From assembly GCF_003664995.1 (NCBI RefSeq), contig NZ_JFHL01000015.1:55338-119337 (forward strand): 64,000 nt of DNA, written 5' to 3'. Shown piece after piece: positions 32,995 to 41,543 of this stretch. Numbering within the stretch: the stretch's first letter is position 1; every line of letters begins with the position of its first letter. Source of the DNA: Mesotoga sp. BH458_6_3_2_1. Its GTDB lineage: Bacteria > Thermotogota > Thermotogae > Petrotogales > Kosmotogaceae. The notes under the pieces are model-generated. The model worked only from the letters and a program-made list of their open reading frames with translations, did not search any database and had not been told where the DNA came from. The translations under genes and the position numbers were made by a program.

Positions 32995-33732
32995 CTATTC
33001 ACCAACTCTGTACCAGTATTGGTATTCCTCATGAAAACCAATCTTCGAATAAAGGGATATGGCACTTATATTCGGTTCATCGACTTGAAGATAAGCGATC
33101 TTTGCGCCTCTTTTCCTCCCAACTTCCAGGAGCTTTTCAGTCATTTCTCTTCCATATCCTTTTCGCCTTTCGGTCTCTCTCACAGCTATTCCAAATAGCC
33201 CCAAAAAAGCACTTTGGATTACGGCAAAACCGCAACCGACAAATTCTCTTTTCTTTTTCAGAAGCACAAACGTGCTTTTTGGAGGGAGCAATGTTAACAG
33301 TCTTTTTGCCAATACTTGATTTTCTCTTGCCCTTCTATTGAGTGAGAAAAATAGTTCAAGCCATCTGTCTTCTGGACTGGAAAGGACATCCAGATCGGAA
33401 AGATCACAAGGCTGACCAGCAATTATCTTTGTCATTACAAGAGCCCGATCCTTTTCTTCAAATCCTAGTTCTCCTAGTACATTATCGAGACAAGCTGGTT
33501 TTGAATCTGATGTGAGTTTGAACATCGGAGGCAGCCCTCTTGAATTATAGAAATTCTTAACCTCTTCAATCTTGCAGTTCAACGCTTCGAAAGTCTCATA
33601 TAGTGGATACACTGAGTTTGCCCTATTTGTATATCCGCCTGCGCATCTTATTATCCAGCCATCTCTAAACCTAGAATCAATCGCGGGCCACGAATTAAGA
33701 GAAATCTCTTCAAACATTCGAATTCTCGACAT
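32995..33732 (-). CDS. GNAT family acetyltransferase, two-domain
   Basis: The 245-residue protein has a divergent N-terminal half (DGWIIRCAGGYTNRANSVYP, a pattern common in this subgroup) and a C-terminal GNAT domain with the acetyl-CoA loop VRETERRKGYGREMTEKLL and the YSKIGFHEEY tail. It is upstream of and abuts the Crp-type gene, so the two are cotranscribed. Its acceptor is unknown. Confidence 0.85.
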   Translation of the reverse strand: MSRIRMFEEISLNSWPAIDSRFRDGWIIRCAGGYTNRANSVYPLYETFEALNCKIEEVKNFYNSRGLPPMFKLTSDSKPACLDNVLGELGFEEKDRALVMTKIIAGQPCDLSDLDVLSSPEDRWLELFFSLNRRARENQVLAKRLLTLLPPKSTFVLLKKKREFVGCGFAVIQSAFLGLFGIAVRETERRKGYGREMTEKLLEVGRKRGAKIAYLQVDEPNISAISLYSKIGFHEEYQYWYRVGE

Positions 33733-34052
33733 AGTGCCTCCGATCTGTATTTTTCCTTACTGAATTCCCCAATTGAACCATTTGAATTACTTGGATGGTT
33801 CAAGTGGCGAAAACCTCCATCTTTCCTCTTGATAGACGTTTTCAAGTAGCTCTCATCAGCATCATACTACAACTCACTATGAAGTTTTCACAATAAGAGC
33901 TGTAAAAGGTGCGAATTGATTGCAGAAAGGCAATCGTCTTCCGGGAATTCAACCTTTGTTGCCCCTTTGTGTCTAGACTTGACGAATTGACAGTCAATTT
34001 GTCTGACTCACTTTAGATTCCCAAGCGACTTTCCCTCAACAAGTTCAATTCT
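33733..34052. other. Intergenic stretch with an imperfect palindrome
   Basis: No ORF with a ribosome site is seen. GACGAATTGA (33981-33990) and TCAATTTGTC (33994-34003) form ten-base arms with one mismatch about CAG. There is no T-run beside it, so an operator is more likely than a terminator, but it is downstream of the flavodoxin gene and upstream of the GNAT gene by about 250 bases. Confidence 0.25.
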
Positions 34053-34607
34053 TCAGTCTTTCTTTTCAAGAAATCTACTGACACTTTCGACAATTGGTTC
34101 AATTGCCTTCCTGCTGGTGAAATCAACCGCAATCCTGTATGCTGCAAGCATACCCTTCTCATCATCGGTTAGTTCTTCTCCTCGTTTCTTCTTAGCCTCC
34201 AGTTTCATCTTCAACATGGACATAAGGATCTTGTCTCTGAGCTTCAACTTCTTGAAGTCAAAACCTCCCCTCAGATGATAGAATTCCACGAAGCTAGCCA
34301 TTTCTAGGGAAAAATTCTTCGTCTTGATATCTTCAATTACTTCGGGCTTTGCCGGAGACGCACCGACAGAGAAGACGATCACTTTTTTATTCTTGAGAGT
34401 CTCTATGCTCTTTCTAATTCTTGGCAGTCCAATGATGCCTGTGGCGTATAACGATCCCCCATAGACAATAACGTCGTAATTATGGAGATTATCAGGATTG
34501 AAGTCATCAACGTTAAAAATTTCTGCTCCAACTTCTTCGGCAATCCAGGTTGCATACTTTTTTGAATTTCCATACTTGGTCTTGTATAGCACAACTACTT
34601 CTGACAC
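34053..34607 (-). CDS. Flavodoxin-domain protein
   Basis: The 184-residue protein starts with the FMN phosphate-binding loop VLYKTKYGNSKKYA, then DVIVYGGSLYATG and VFSVGASP, the pattern of flavodoxin-fold proteins of the HemG/FldP type rather than of small electron-carrier flavodoxins. The C-terminal ~60 residues are basic and helical. It is probably a cytoplasmic quinone or disulfide-type reductase partner. It stands alone. Confidence 0.85.
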   Translation of the reverse strand: MSEVVVLYKTKYGNSKKYATWIAEEVGAEIFNVDDFNPDNLHNYDVIVYGGSLYATGIIGLPRIRKSIETLKNKKVIVFSVGASPAKPEVIEDIKTKNFSLEMASFVEFYHLRGGFDFKKLKLRDKILMSMLKMKLEAKKKRGEELTDDEKGMLAAYRIAVDFTSRKAIEPIVESVSRFLEKKD

Positions 34608-34754
34608 ATTATTCCTCCCTTATGACTTGCATAGATATGCCTATTAATTTTAGCAGTAGATTTCACTGTTGGCTCATCAATGCAAATCTCAAACTGATTC
34701 CCCGAACTTCAGACTCCGAGGAGGGCTTCATTCTAACAGTTATCGCTTGGAAAC

Positions 34755-34783
34755 TTGTTATCTAGAGGATTCTAATGTAGAAT
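34755..34783 (+). promoter_or_regulatory. Promoter of the ABC exporter gene
   Basis: TTGTTA (34755-34760) and TAGAAT (34778-34783) are 17 bases apart and 32 bases upstream of ATG 34815. Confidence 0.7.
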
Positions 34784-34814
34784 TGAGACGCTTACCTTAC
34801 TAAGGAGGCTTGCG

Positions 34815-36545
34815 ATGATTCGAAAATTCATAGCCTACTATCGGCCACATCTAAGGCTATTCATACTTGATATGGCTTGTGCTTTCATGATTGCGGGAAT
34901 TGATCTGGTATTTCCCAGGTTCACTACATTAGCGCTCGATAACTATATACCTTCCGGGAATATGAGAGGGATTGTCATTATCGCAGTAGTTATGGCGCTG
35001 CTCTTTGTTCTGAGAGCCGTTTTCAACTATGTGGTCAACTATTGGGGTCATGTTGTGGGGGTAAGAATGGAATACAACATGAGGAAGGATATCTTTTCTC
35101 ATCTTCAAACGTTGTCCTTTAGCTATTTTGACAAAGTCAGAACCGGAAAGATTATGTCTAGGATAGTGAACGATCTGCGAGAAATTACGGAACTTGCGCA
35201 CCATGGTCCTGAGGATCTCTTCATTTCGACTGTTACTTTGGTTGGAGCTTTCTTGATCTTAATGCAGAATGACTGGAGGTTAACTCTAGTTGTTTTTGCC
35301 TATATTCCTTTCATGATCTGGTATGGCGTCAAGAAGAGACAAAAGATGGCAAAGGCATTCAGATTAGTGAGGAAGAAAATAGCCAACGTCAACGCACAGC
35401 TCGAAAACAGCATTTCAGGAATTAGAGTAGCTCAGTCATTTACCAATGAGGAGTTCGAAAAAAACAAGTTCGATCTTGGGAACCAGGAGTTCAAAGAATC
35501 AAGGCAGTTCGCTTTCAAATCGATGGCAGAAATGACTACCGGTATAGATCTGATGATGAACATGCTCAAAGTAACTGTTCTTGCATTTGGAGGTTACCTG
35601 ACTTATTCTGGTGAGATAACTGTTGGAGGTTTTGTTGCCTACTTTCTCTACGTTGATCTTTTTCTGCAGCCGATAAGGAGACTTATGCAATTTGCACAGC
35701 AATATGAAGACGGCATGTCTGGTTTTGAGAGGTTCGTGGAGATAATGGAGACTAAGTCCAGCATCACTGATTCTCCCGATGCGATTGAGTTAACCGATGC
35801 CAAGGGAGATATCAGAGTAGAAGAAGTATCTTTTGCATATGAGGGCGGAGTGAACGTCCTTTCCAATATTAGCCTCCATATTCCTGCAGGAAAAATGGTC
35901 GCTCTTGTCGGACCTTCAGGAGGAGGAAAGACAACGCTTTGTCACCTGATTCCAAGGTTCTATGATGTCACGAGCGGAAAGATTACTATAGATGGAACAG
36001 ACATTCGTGATGTTACTCTGAATTCGTTGAGGAGCCAAATTGGGATTGTTCAGCAAGACGTTTTTCTATTCGCAGGAAGTATTCGGGATAATATTGCTTA
36101 TGGTAAGGGCGACGCATCAGATGAAGAAATAATTGAAGCAGCCAAAAGAGCAAACATCCATGATTTCATTCTGAGCCTAGAACACGGATACGATTCATAT
36201 GTCGGCGAAAGAGGCGTTATGCTTTCCGGAGGACAAAAACAGAGAATTTCGATTGCCCGAGTGTTCTTGAAGAATCCGCCCCTTCTAATCCTTGATGAAG
36301 CTACTTCTGCACTGGACAATGAGACTGAACTTAAGATACAGGAATCTCTTGAAGCTCTCTCGAAGGGACGCACGACCCTTGTAATTGCCCACAGACTTTC
36401 GACTATAAAGAATGCCGACGAGATAGTTGTGATAACCAGCGAAGGGATAATCGAAAGAGGTAGCCACGATGAACTTCTTAAGAAGGGCGGACACTATGCA
36501 AGACTTTACAGAGCGCAATTTAAGGGCTATATACCCGATATGTGA
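34815..36545 (+). CDS. ABC exporter, fused permease-ATPase
   Basis: ATG 34815 follows TAAGGAGG. The 576-residue protein has a six-helix type-1 exporter domain (~1-310) and an ATPase domain with Walker A GPSGGGKTT, signature LSGGQKQR, Walker B LLILDEATSALD and the switch His in VIAHRLSTI. It is a half-transporter of the MsbA/LmrA type and, lacking a paired gene, should form a homodimer. Cargo (lipid, drug or peptide) is unknown; no peptidase domain is fused. Confidence 0.92.
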   Translation: MIRKFIAYYRPHLRLFILDMACAFMIAGIDLVFPRFTTLALDNYIPSGNMRGIVIIAVVMALLFVLRAVFNYVVNYWGHVVGVRMEYNMRKDIFSHLQTLSFSYFDKVRTGKIMSRIVNDLREITELAHHGPEDLFISTVTLVGAFLILMQNDWRLTLVVFAYIPFMIWYGVKKRQKMAKAFRLVRKKIANVNAQLENSISGIRVAQSFTNEEFEKNKFDLGNQEFKESRQFAFKSMAEMTTGIDLMMNMLKVTVLAFGGYLTYSGEITVGGFVAYFLYVDLFLQPIRRLMQFAQQYEDGMSGFERFVEIMETKSSITDSPDAIELTDAKGDIRVEEVSFAYEGGVNVLSNISLHIPAGKMVALVGPSGGGKTTLCHLIPRFYDVTSGKITIDGTDIRDVTLNSLRSQIGIVQQDVFLFAGSIRDNIAYGKGDASDEEIIEAAKRANIHDFILSLEHGYDSYVGERGVMLSGGQKQRISIARVFLKNPPLLILDEATSALDNETELKIQESLEALSKGRTTLVIAHRLSTIKNADEIVVITSEGIIERGSHDELLKKGGHYARLYRAQFKGYIPDM

Positions 36546-36843
36546 TCGCTTCTTCCCATATTCGAGTATCTGTCGGGTAGACTGAGTGCAGTTGAGACAG
36601 ATTCTTCGAGGAGTCTTTTCGTGATATTTCTAAACGAATTGCGAAGAAAGTTCTCTCGGCGACTTCTCACCTTTTCAGCTGATCCGAGGTAGCAAGATGC
36701 ATACGACTTGACAGTGCTGATGGGTAGAGTCTTCCTTCTAGAAGTGATTCGAAGAGTTGTAGTCAATGCACCGTTTCCCGCTAACTAGAACTCCCGGTTT
36801 GGAGAAATTGCTTTTCACCACCTCGGCAATTATGGCTTCCAGA
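36546..36843. other. Intergenic stretch without a convincing gene
   Basis: About 300 bases between the ABC exporter and the promoter of the E1-like gene. A 79-codon TTG-start frame on the minus strand (36766 to 36527) has no ribosome site and overlaps the end of the exporter gene; I do not call it. No hairpin with a T-run is seen. Confidence 0.25.
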
Positions 36844-36871
36844 TTGTCCATTAAGGTTTATTTGTTATACT
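36844..36871 (+). promoter_or_regulatory. Promoter of the E1-like/ubiquitin-fold operon
   Basis: TTGTCC (36844-36849) and TATACT (36866-36871) are 16 bases apart, with a TG one base before the -10, so it is also an extended -10. It lies 34 bases upstream of ATG 36905. Confidence 0.75.
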
Positions 36872-36904
36872 TGGATGCAGCCGGAGTTCCTTGGAGGGAT
36901 GCCT

Positions 36905-37981
36905 ATGGATATTGAAAGGGAGTTTCTTTTCAGATGGTATGAACGGCAGCTGCTGGTTGAGGGAGTGACAAGATCTTTCCTTCTGCGACTGTCAGAGGAG
37001 ACATTCGGCGGACTCTCGGGTAAGATGGAAGAGATGGTAGCGGAATTGTTGATAAGGAGCGGTCTTTCCGGTATTACTAGAGATTTTCCAAGACAAAGAA
37101 TCCTTCCGTTTTACTCACCTTTGATCTACAGGCAGAAAGAGACTATGGAGTTCAGAGATGGAGATGAAATAAGAATTTCGGAAGATGATGGGAAGAAAAT
37201 CGTAAGCTTTCCACATACTCTGCCGATAATATTTTCGCCGGTAATTGCCGGAATAGTTTTTTTCTGGTTTATGAATGAGGTTTCAAGTACAACTTCCGTC
37301 AAAGGGCTTCCGGTGAATCTCGAGAAAATCTCCCGAAAGGGAAGGGTAATGGTCGTTGGCGCTGGAGGATTAGGAAGTCCTTTAATAAAGACCTTGCTAG
37401 ATAACGGTATCGATGATATTTGCATCATTGAACCCGGAAAGGTAAAGCTTAACAATTTGCACCGACAAATATTGTACGATTATGGAGATGTGGGTCTTTC
37501 AAAGGCCAGCGTTCTTGAGCGAAAGTTGTCTACTTACTATTGTGGGGTAAGGGCCAAGATCTATGAGAGAGAATTCGATCCGGTTTCTATCAAGTCGGAG
37601 AGGCCGGATATTGTTGTTAGCTGTGTTGACAATTTTGAGACGAGATATTTGATTAATGATGCTTGTTATCGTAATGGTATTCCTTTTGTCGATTCGGGAG
37701 TTGAAGGATCTAGCGGATATGTTATGTTAAGAGACAGAAGTACACCGTGCTACAGATGTTTCATGGGAGACAACAGGATAGACACAGAGGCTTCCAGAGG
37801 CATTCTGGCATTTACAACTTATTTTGGCGGGTTGCTAGAAGCGGCTTTGGTTACGAGTTACCTTAATAACAGAAATTACGAAGGCAAAATCTTCTGGTTC
37901 GATCTGAAAAAACACAGATTCGAAGAGATAACTGTTGAACGTAGGGAAGACTGTCCCGTTTGTTCGTTAGCGAAGAGGTGA
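36905..37981 (+). CDS. E1-like adenylating enzyme (ThiF/MoeB family) with extra N-terminal region
   Basis: ATG 36905 lies six bases after GGAGGG (36893-36898); earlier ATGs overlap that site. In the 358-residue protein the E1 core begins near residue 140 with the nucleotide loop VMVVGAGGLGSPLI, followed by NNLHRQILYDYGDVGLSKA, the Mg-site region CVDNFETRYLIND, and zinc cysteines CYRC and CPVC. The segment that carries the sulfur-transfer Cys in ThiF reads TEASRGILAFTTYFGG, without Cys, so adenylation but perhaps not acyl-disulfide chemistry is retained. The first ~130 residues begin like an E1 (RWYERQLL) but hold an extra region with a hydrophobic stretch (IIFSPVIAGIVFFWFM). The next gene encodes its likely substrate. 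Confidence 0.85.
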   Translation: MDIEREFLFRWYERQLLVEGVTRSFLLRLSEETFGGLSGKMEEMVAELLIRSGLSGITRDFPRQRILPFYSPLIYRQKETMEFRDGDEIRISEDDGKKIVSFPHTLPIIFSPVIAGIVFFWFMNEVSSTTSVKGLPVNLEKISRKGRVMVVGAGGLGSPLIKTLLDNGIDDICIIEPGKVKLNNLHRQILYDYGDVGLSKASVLERKLSTYYCGVRAKIYEREFDPVSIKSERPDIVVSCVDNFETRYLINDACYRNGIPFVDSGVEGSSGYVMLRDRSTPCYRCFMGDNRIDTEASRGILAFTTYFGGLLEAALVTSYLNNRNYEGKIFWFDLKKHRFEEITVERREDCPVCSLAKR

Positions 37982-37986
37982 CTCTT

Positions 37987-38175
37987 TTGGAAGTTGTTTA
38001 CGGAGACAAGAAGTGGAATTTCGATAGAGATCTGAGTTACGGTGAACTGATAAAGGAGACTCGACTTGGGCGGGTCTCCGTTCTGGTTATGGTGAATGGC
38101 CGACTGGTAAGGAAAGAGGAGATGATCCCGGTGAAGTCGAGAGTTCTAATAATCAGTGCTGCTAACGGAGGATAA
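37987..38175 (+). CDS. ThiS/MoaD-like ubiquitin-fold protein ending in Gly-Gly
   Basis: TTG 37987 lies six bases after GAAGAGGTG, which overlaps the E1 stop codon. The 62-residue product has the beta-grasp pattern (VVYGDKKWNF, GRVSVLVMVNGRLVRKEE, VKSRVLIISAANGG) and ends exactly at NGG, as sulfur carriers such as ThiS and MoaD must for adenylation. It is coupled to the E1-like gene. No thiazole, molybdopterin or tungsten-cofactor gene is adjacent, so the sulfur acceptor is unknown. Confidence 0.85.
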   Translation: MEVVYGDKKWNFDRDLSYGELIKETRLGRVSVLVMVNGRLVRKEEMIPVKSRVLIISAANGG

Positions 38176-38261
38176 ATGGCGCATACCGACGCATACTTGC
38201 GCATAAGAACATATAGTGCTTTCTTTTGATCGCTATCGTTTCGTGGCGGAATTAGGTTTTT

Positions 38262-38290
38262 TTGTAGGGAGCATCTCTTGAATGTAGAAT
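38262..38290 (+). promoter_or_regulatory. Promoter of the cDPGS-like gene
   Basis: TTGTAG (38262-38267) and TAGAAT (38285-38290) are 17 bases apart and 39 bases upstream of the TTG start at 38329. Upstream, CGCATA occurs three times within 38180-38210. Confidence 0.65.
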
Positions 38291-38328
38291 TCTAATGGAT
38301 AGTTGAAATATATATGGAGGTGGAGAAA

Positions 38329-39669
38329 TTGGAAAAGAAAAAGGTTTTGATTCTCGGTGCGGCTGGAAGGGACTTTCATAACTTCAACACTTACTACAGA
38401 GACAACGAAGAGTTCGAAGTAGTAGCCTTCACGGCGACACAGATTCCTGGAATCGATGGAAAAAAGTATCCTGCGGAACTCGCAGGCAGACTCTATCCAA
38501 ATGGCATTCCGATACTTCCGGAAGAGGAATTCGGCAAATTGATCGATGAGCACAAGATCGATCAGGTCGTTCTCGCATACAGCGATCTTCCACATCAATA
38601 TGTCATGGAGAGGGCGGCAATAGCGAACGCGCACGGTGCGGATTTCATTCTACTTGGACCCAGCAAGACAATGGTTAAATCCTCGAAACCGGTAATCTCT
38701 ATCTGCGCAGTTAGGACGGGTTGTGGAAAGAGCCAGACAACCAGAAGAGTGCTCGACATTCTGAGAGCCAAGGGTAAGAAGGTTGTCTCTATCAGACATC
38801 CGATGCCTTATGGAGATCTTGTGAAGCAGAAGGTCCAGAGATTTGCCGATTATTCAGATCTGGATAAACACGAATGCACTATCGAAGAGAGAGAGGAATA
38901 CGAACCCCATATAGATCGAAATGCCGTTATATATGCCGGGGTCGATTACGAAGCGATCCTCAGAGAAGCCGAAAAAGAGGATGTAGACGTAATAATATGG
39001 GACGGCGGAAACAATGATTTCTCATTTTATAAGACAGATCTGTATATAACTGTAACCGATCCTCATAGAGCCGGTCACGAGACTACATACTACCCGGGAT
39101 TCACGAATCTAATGATGGCTGATGTAATTGTTATCAACAAGGAGGAGACGGCTTCTCCAGAAGATATCGACATCGTCCGAAGAAATATCGCGAAATTCAA
39201 TCCCAACGCCATTGTAGTTGACGGCGCTTCACCGATAACAATTGAGGGAGGCAAGTCGTCCGAGATAAAGGGCAAGAGAGTTCTCGTCGTAGAGGATGGC
39301 CCGACCCTGACCCACGGTGGAATGAAGTACGGTGCGGGATGGGTAGCAGCAAAGAAGTTTGGCGCATCCGAGATAGTTGATCCAAGGCCTTATGCAGTAG
39401 GATCACTCGTTTCAACATATGAGAAGTACAACCACCTGGATCAAATCCTTCCGGCCATGGGATATGGCGAAAAGCAGATGAATGAGCTAGAGGATACCAT
39501 AAACAAGGCCGACGTAGATCTTGTAATAATTGGTACTCCGATTGACCTGAGAAGGGTAATCGACATAAAGAAACCTGCCGTAAGAATCGGTTATGAGCTT
39601 CAGGAGATAGGGAAGCCCGATCTAGAAGAGATAATAGAAGACTTCCTTAAGGAACACAACATATTGTAG
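38329..39669 (+). CDS. Cyclic-2,3-diphosphoglycerate-synthetase-like P-loop protein (COG2403 type)
   Basis: TTG 38329 is favoured over ATG 38314 because GGAGGTGGAG (38316-38325) would overlap the ATG. The 446-residue protein has an N-terminal Rossmann-like domain (VLILGAAGRDFHNFN) and a P-loop (VRTGCGKSQTTRR) near residue 145, then IIWDGGNNDFSFY and HGGMKYGAGWVAA. This pattern is shared with archaeal cyclic 2,3-diphosphoglycerate synthetase, a thermolyte enzyme; many bacterial homologues are uncharacterised predicted GTPases. It has its own promoter and a bidirectional terminator. Confidence 0.8.
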   Translation: MEKKKVLILGAAGRDFHNFNTYYRDNEEFEVVAFTATQIPGIDGKKYPAELAGRLYPNGIPILPEEEFGKLIDEHKIDQVVLAYSDLPHQYVMERAAIANAHGADFILLGPSKTMVKSSKPVISICAVRTGCGKSQTTRRVLDILRAKGKKVVSIRHPMPYGDLVKQKVQRFADYSDLDKHECTIEEREEYEPHIDRNAVIYAGVDYEAILREAEKEDVDVIIWDGGNNDFSFYKTDLYITVTDPHRAGHETTYYPGFTNLMMADVIVINKEETASPEDIDIVRRNIAKFNPNAIVVDGASPITIEGGKSSEIKGKRVLVVEDGPTLTHGGMKYGAGWVAAKKFGASEIVDPRPYAVGSLVSTYEKYNHLDQILPAMGYGEKQMNELEDTINKADVDLVIIGTPIDLRRVIDIKKPAVRIGYELQEIGKPDLEEIIEDFLKEHNIL

Positions 39670-39675
39670 ATCGGC

Positions 39676-39710
39676 AAAAAGGGGACTGGATAATCCAGTC
39701 CCCTTCTTTT
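39676..39710. terminator. Bidirectional intrinsic terminator
   Basis: GGGGACTGGAT and ATCCAGTCCCC pair around a single A (39681-39703), or as a 9-bp stem with a five-base loop. TTCTTTT follows on the plus strand and five T residues on the minus strand, serving the cDPGS-like gene and the AraC-type gene. Confidence 0.92.
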
Positions 39711-40596
39711 ATCTCTTCTTCTTTATCGGTATGTAGATGTCAAACTCAGAATCTTCTTTCCCTGTGAATCTTTCATCATACAGTTCAAACTCATTCAGTC
39801 CGACCGGTTCATACTCGGAATTCTGAAACCACTTTCCATAGATGTACTCGTAAGTATCCTGCAGTGAGTCAAGCTCTCCCTTGTGAGTGAAAACGGCGTA
39901 GGTTGCCTCAGGTACTTCTGCCCCAATCATTCCCTCCGGGATTCTTTCCAGAGTCGAGACGGCCAAAGAGGCTATGTAGTCGAACTTGCCGTCTATGAAG
40001 TCCTCTTCACCTGTGCACATCAGCCCGTAGCTTTCCTTCGCCGATATGACATTGTCGATCTCGGTATGCCTCTCCATGAAATCTCTCCAGAGTTTCGGGC
40101 AGTTGTTCGCCGGATCATTTCCGTAGTACTTCAAACCAATGACTTTGAATGCCGATTTGTGGATGATTTCTGGTTCCATTCTTATTCCTCCCTTGAGACC
40201 TATCAGGTCTTTTTTGCACAGTCTCTTTTTCTGAGTGACGGTGAAGTGGAGTTCAAGCCTGCGATACTTGCCAGGCGTCAAGTAGTATCTGCTTTTGAAT
40301 GCTCTGGTAAATGATTCCTGCGAATCATAGCCTAACTGCAGGGCGATCTCCAGAATACTCATCGAGGTTGTAGCAAGTTTGTCGGCAGCCACGCTCAACC
40401 TTCTACCCTTGCGGTACTGGCCTATCGTCTCGCCAACAGTGTGGAAGAAGATTCGCTGAAGATGAACTGATGAGTAGAAGATTTCTGAGCAAAGATCGTC
40501 GAGAGTTATCGGGGATGAAAGGTGCTCCTCAATGTAATCTATAACGGAGTTCACACAATCGATGTAATCCTCTTTCAAAGAAGTGTCTCTGGACAT
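39709..40596 (-). CDS. AraC-family regulator with GyrI-like effector domain
   Basis: ATG 40596 lies after AAGGTGGAGG; a TTG at 40611 overlaps it. The 295-residue protein has an N-terminal AraC DNA-binding domain (ITLDDLCSEIFYSSVHLQRI and LGYDSQESFTRAFKSRYYLTPGKYR) and a C-terminal GyrI-like/AraC_E_bind domain (~140-290) that binds small, often cationic, compounds. The layout is that of Rob/SoxS-like and drug-responsive regulators. Confidence 0.9.
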   Translation of the reverse strand: MSRDTSLKEDYIDCVNSVIDYIEEHLSSPITLDDLCSEIFYSSVHLQRIFFHTVGETIGQYRKGRRLSVAADKLATTSMSILEIALQLGYDSQESFTRAFKSRYYLTPGKYRRLELHFTVTQKKRLCKKDLIGLKGGIRMEPEIIHKSAFKVIGLKYYGNDPANNCPKLWRDFMERHTEIDNVISAKESYGLMCTGEEDFIDGKFDYIASLAVSTLERIPEGMIGAEVPEATYAVFTHKGELDSLQDTYEYIYGKWFQNSEYEPVGLNEFELYDERFTGKEDSEFDIYIPIKKKR

Positions 40597-40741
40597 CCTC
40601 CACCTTCGCAATAATCGTCTTAAAGATTATACAAGTATGGACGGGCTTGTTTTTGATCGAAAGAATCATGATGGAGTTTCTTCTAAGCCGAGTCAATCCA
40701 AAAACAATTCCGACTGAACGACACCGTTAATCACGGCAACA

Positions 40742-41449
40742 TCAGAAGTCAACAAGCCTTTCAAGCTTCTTAGCCGCTTCTATTGTGCTGCTTACTTCTT
40801 TCGGCAGAGGAGGTATTCCCTTGAAGCCCGTTTTCCTGACGAAGTCGACAAGCATCGTCCTAAGTTCCTCAGGGTTCCAGTTAGAAAGTTTGTCCAGGGT
40901 ATCTACTCCAGCGTCGTAGTATAGCCTCGCCCTAACTCCCTTCATTCCACCTAGTCTCGAAAGATCCGAGAGTCTAAGGTATTCAAGTATTCTTTCCATT
41001 TCAATTCCGGTGCGTGCAGCCAGGCTTTCTCTCAGCTCAGGCGAACCTGCGGCTGCGATCATTTGATAGGTGTAAAATATGCCCTCTTTCGCGAGTTTTT
41101 CCACTATTGTCCTGTCGTACCCGGAGAATCTATCTAGTCTCATGCCTTTCCTCTTTGCTGCAATTTCTTTTTCACGAAGTTCCGAGGCGTATTTCGCAAG
41201 TGAAGGTTCAGAAAGAAAACAGAAATACTGTGCTATGCTACGCAGTTGTTGCTTCAGGCGGGCTTTGTCATTGTAGTTCGATTTTGCGAAGCCTTCAATA
41301 TCCTCTTTTTCTGCCTCTTCAATTGATTTCTCATTCGAATCAAGAAGGAATCTCTCAAAAGATGCAACTCCAGACAACATCAAGTCGATAACATTCTCAC
41401 TCTTACCTTTACTCTTCAAGAAGGCTATGAAATCTTCCTCTTTTATCAT
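40742..41449 (-). CDS. Helix-hairpin-helix protein (DUF4332-like) with SAM-like N-terminus
   Basis: The 235-residue protein has an N-terminal helical region like the core-binding domain of tyrosine recombinases (EEDFIAFLKSKGKSENVIDL) and a C-terminal region with helix-hairpin-helix repeats (DLSRLGGMKGVRARLYYDAG and WNPEELRTMLVDF), as in DUF4332 proteins. No catalytic residue set is seen. A DNA-binding or structural role is likely but unproven. The ribosome site is weak. Confidence 0.6.
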   Translation of the reverse strand: MIKEEDFIAFLKSKGKSENVIDLMLSGVASFERFLLDSNEKSIEEAEKEDIEGFAKSNYNDKARLKQQLRSIAQYFCFLSEPSLAKYASELREKEIAAKRKGMRLDRFSGYDRTIVEKLAKEGIFYTYQMIAAAGSPELRESLAARTGIEMERILEYLRLSDLSRLGGMKGVRARLYYDAGVDTLDKLSNWNPEELRTMLVDFVRKTGFKGIPPLPKEVSSTIEAAKKLERLVDF

Positions 41450-41543
41450 CCAATCACATCCCTTGCGAAGAGAAAACGCCTAAACGATCTGGAGAATAGA
41501 CCTTCTTAGCCACCCAAATGAACATAGTCAAACAATGTATTAA

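Noticed and set aside
33981..34003. Palindrome considered as terminator of the flavodoxin gene.
   Set aside because: No T-run on either strand; kept only as a possible binding site.
36527..36766. 79-codon TTG-start ORF on the minus strand.
   Set aside because: No ribosome site, composition unlike neighbours, and it overlaps the end of the ABC exporter gene.
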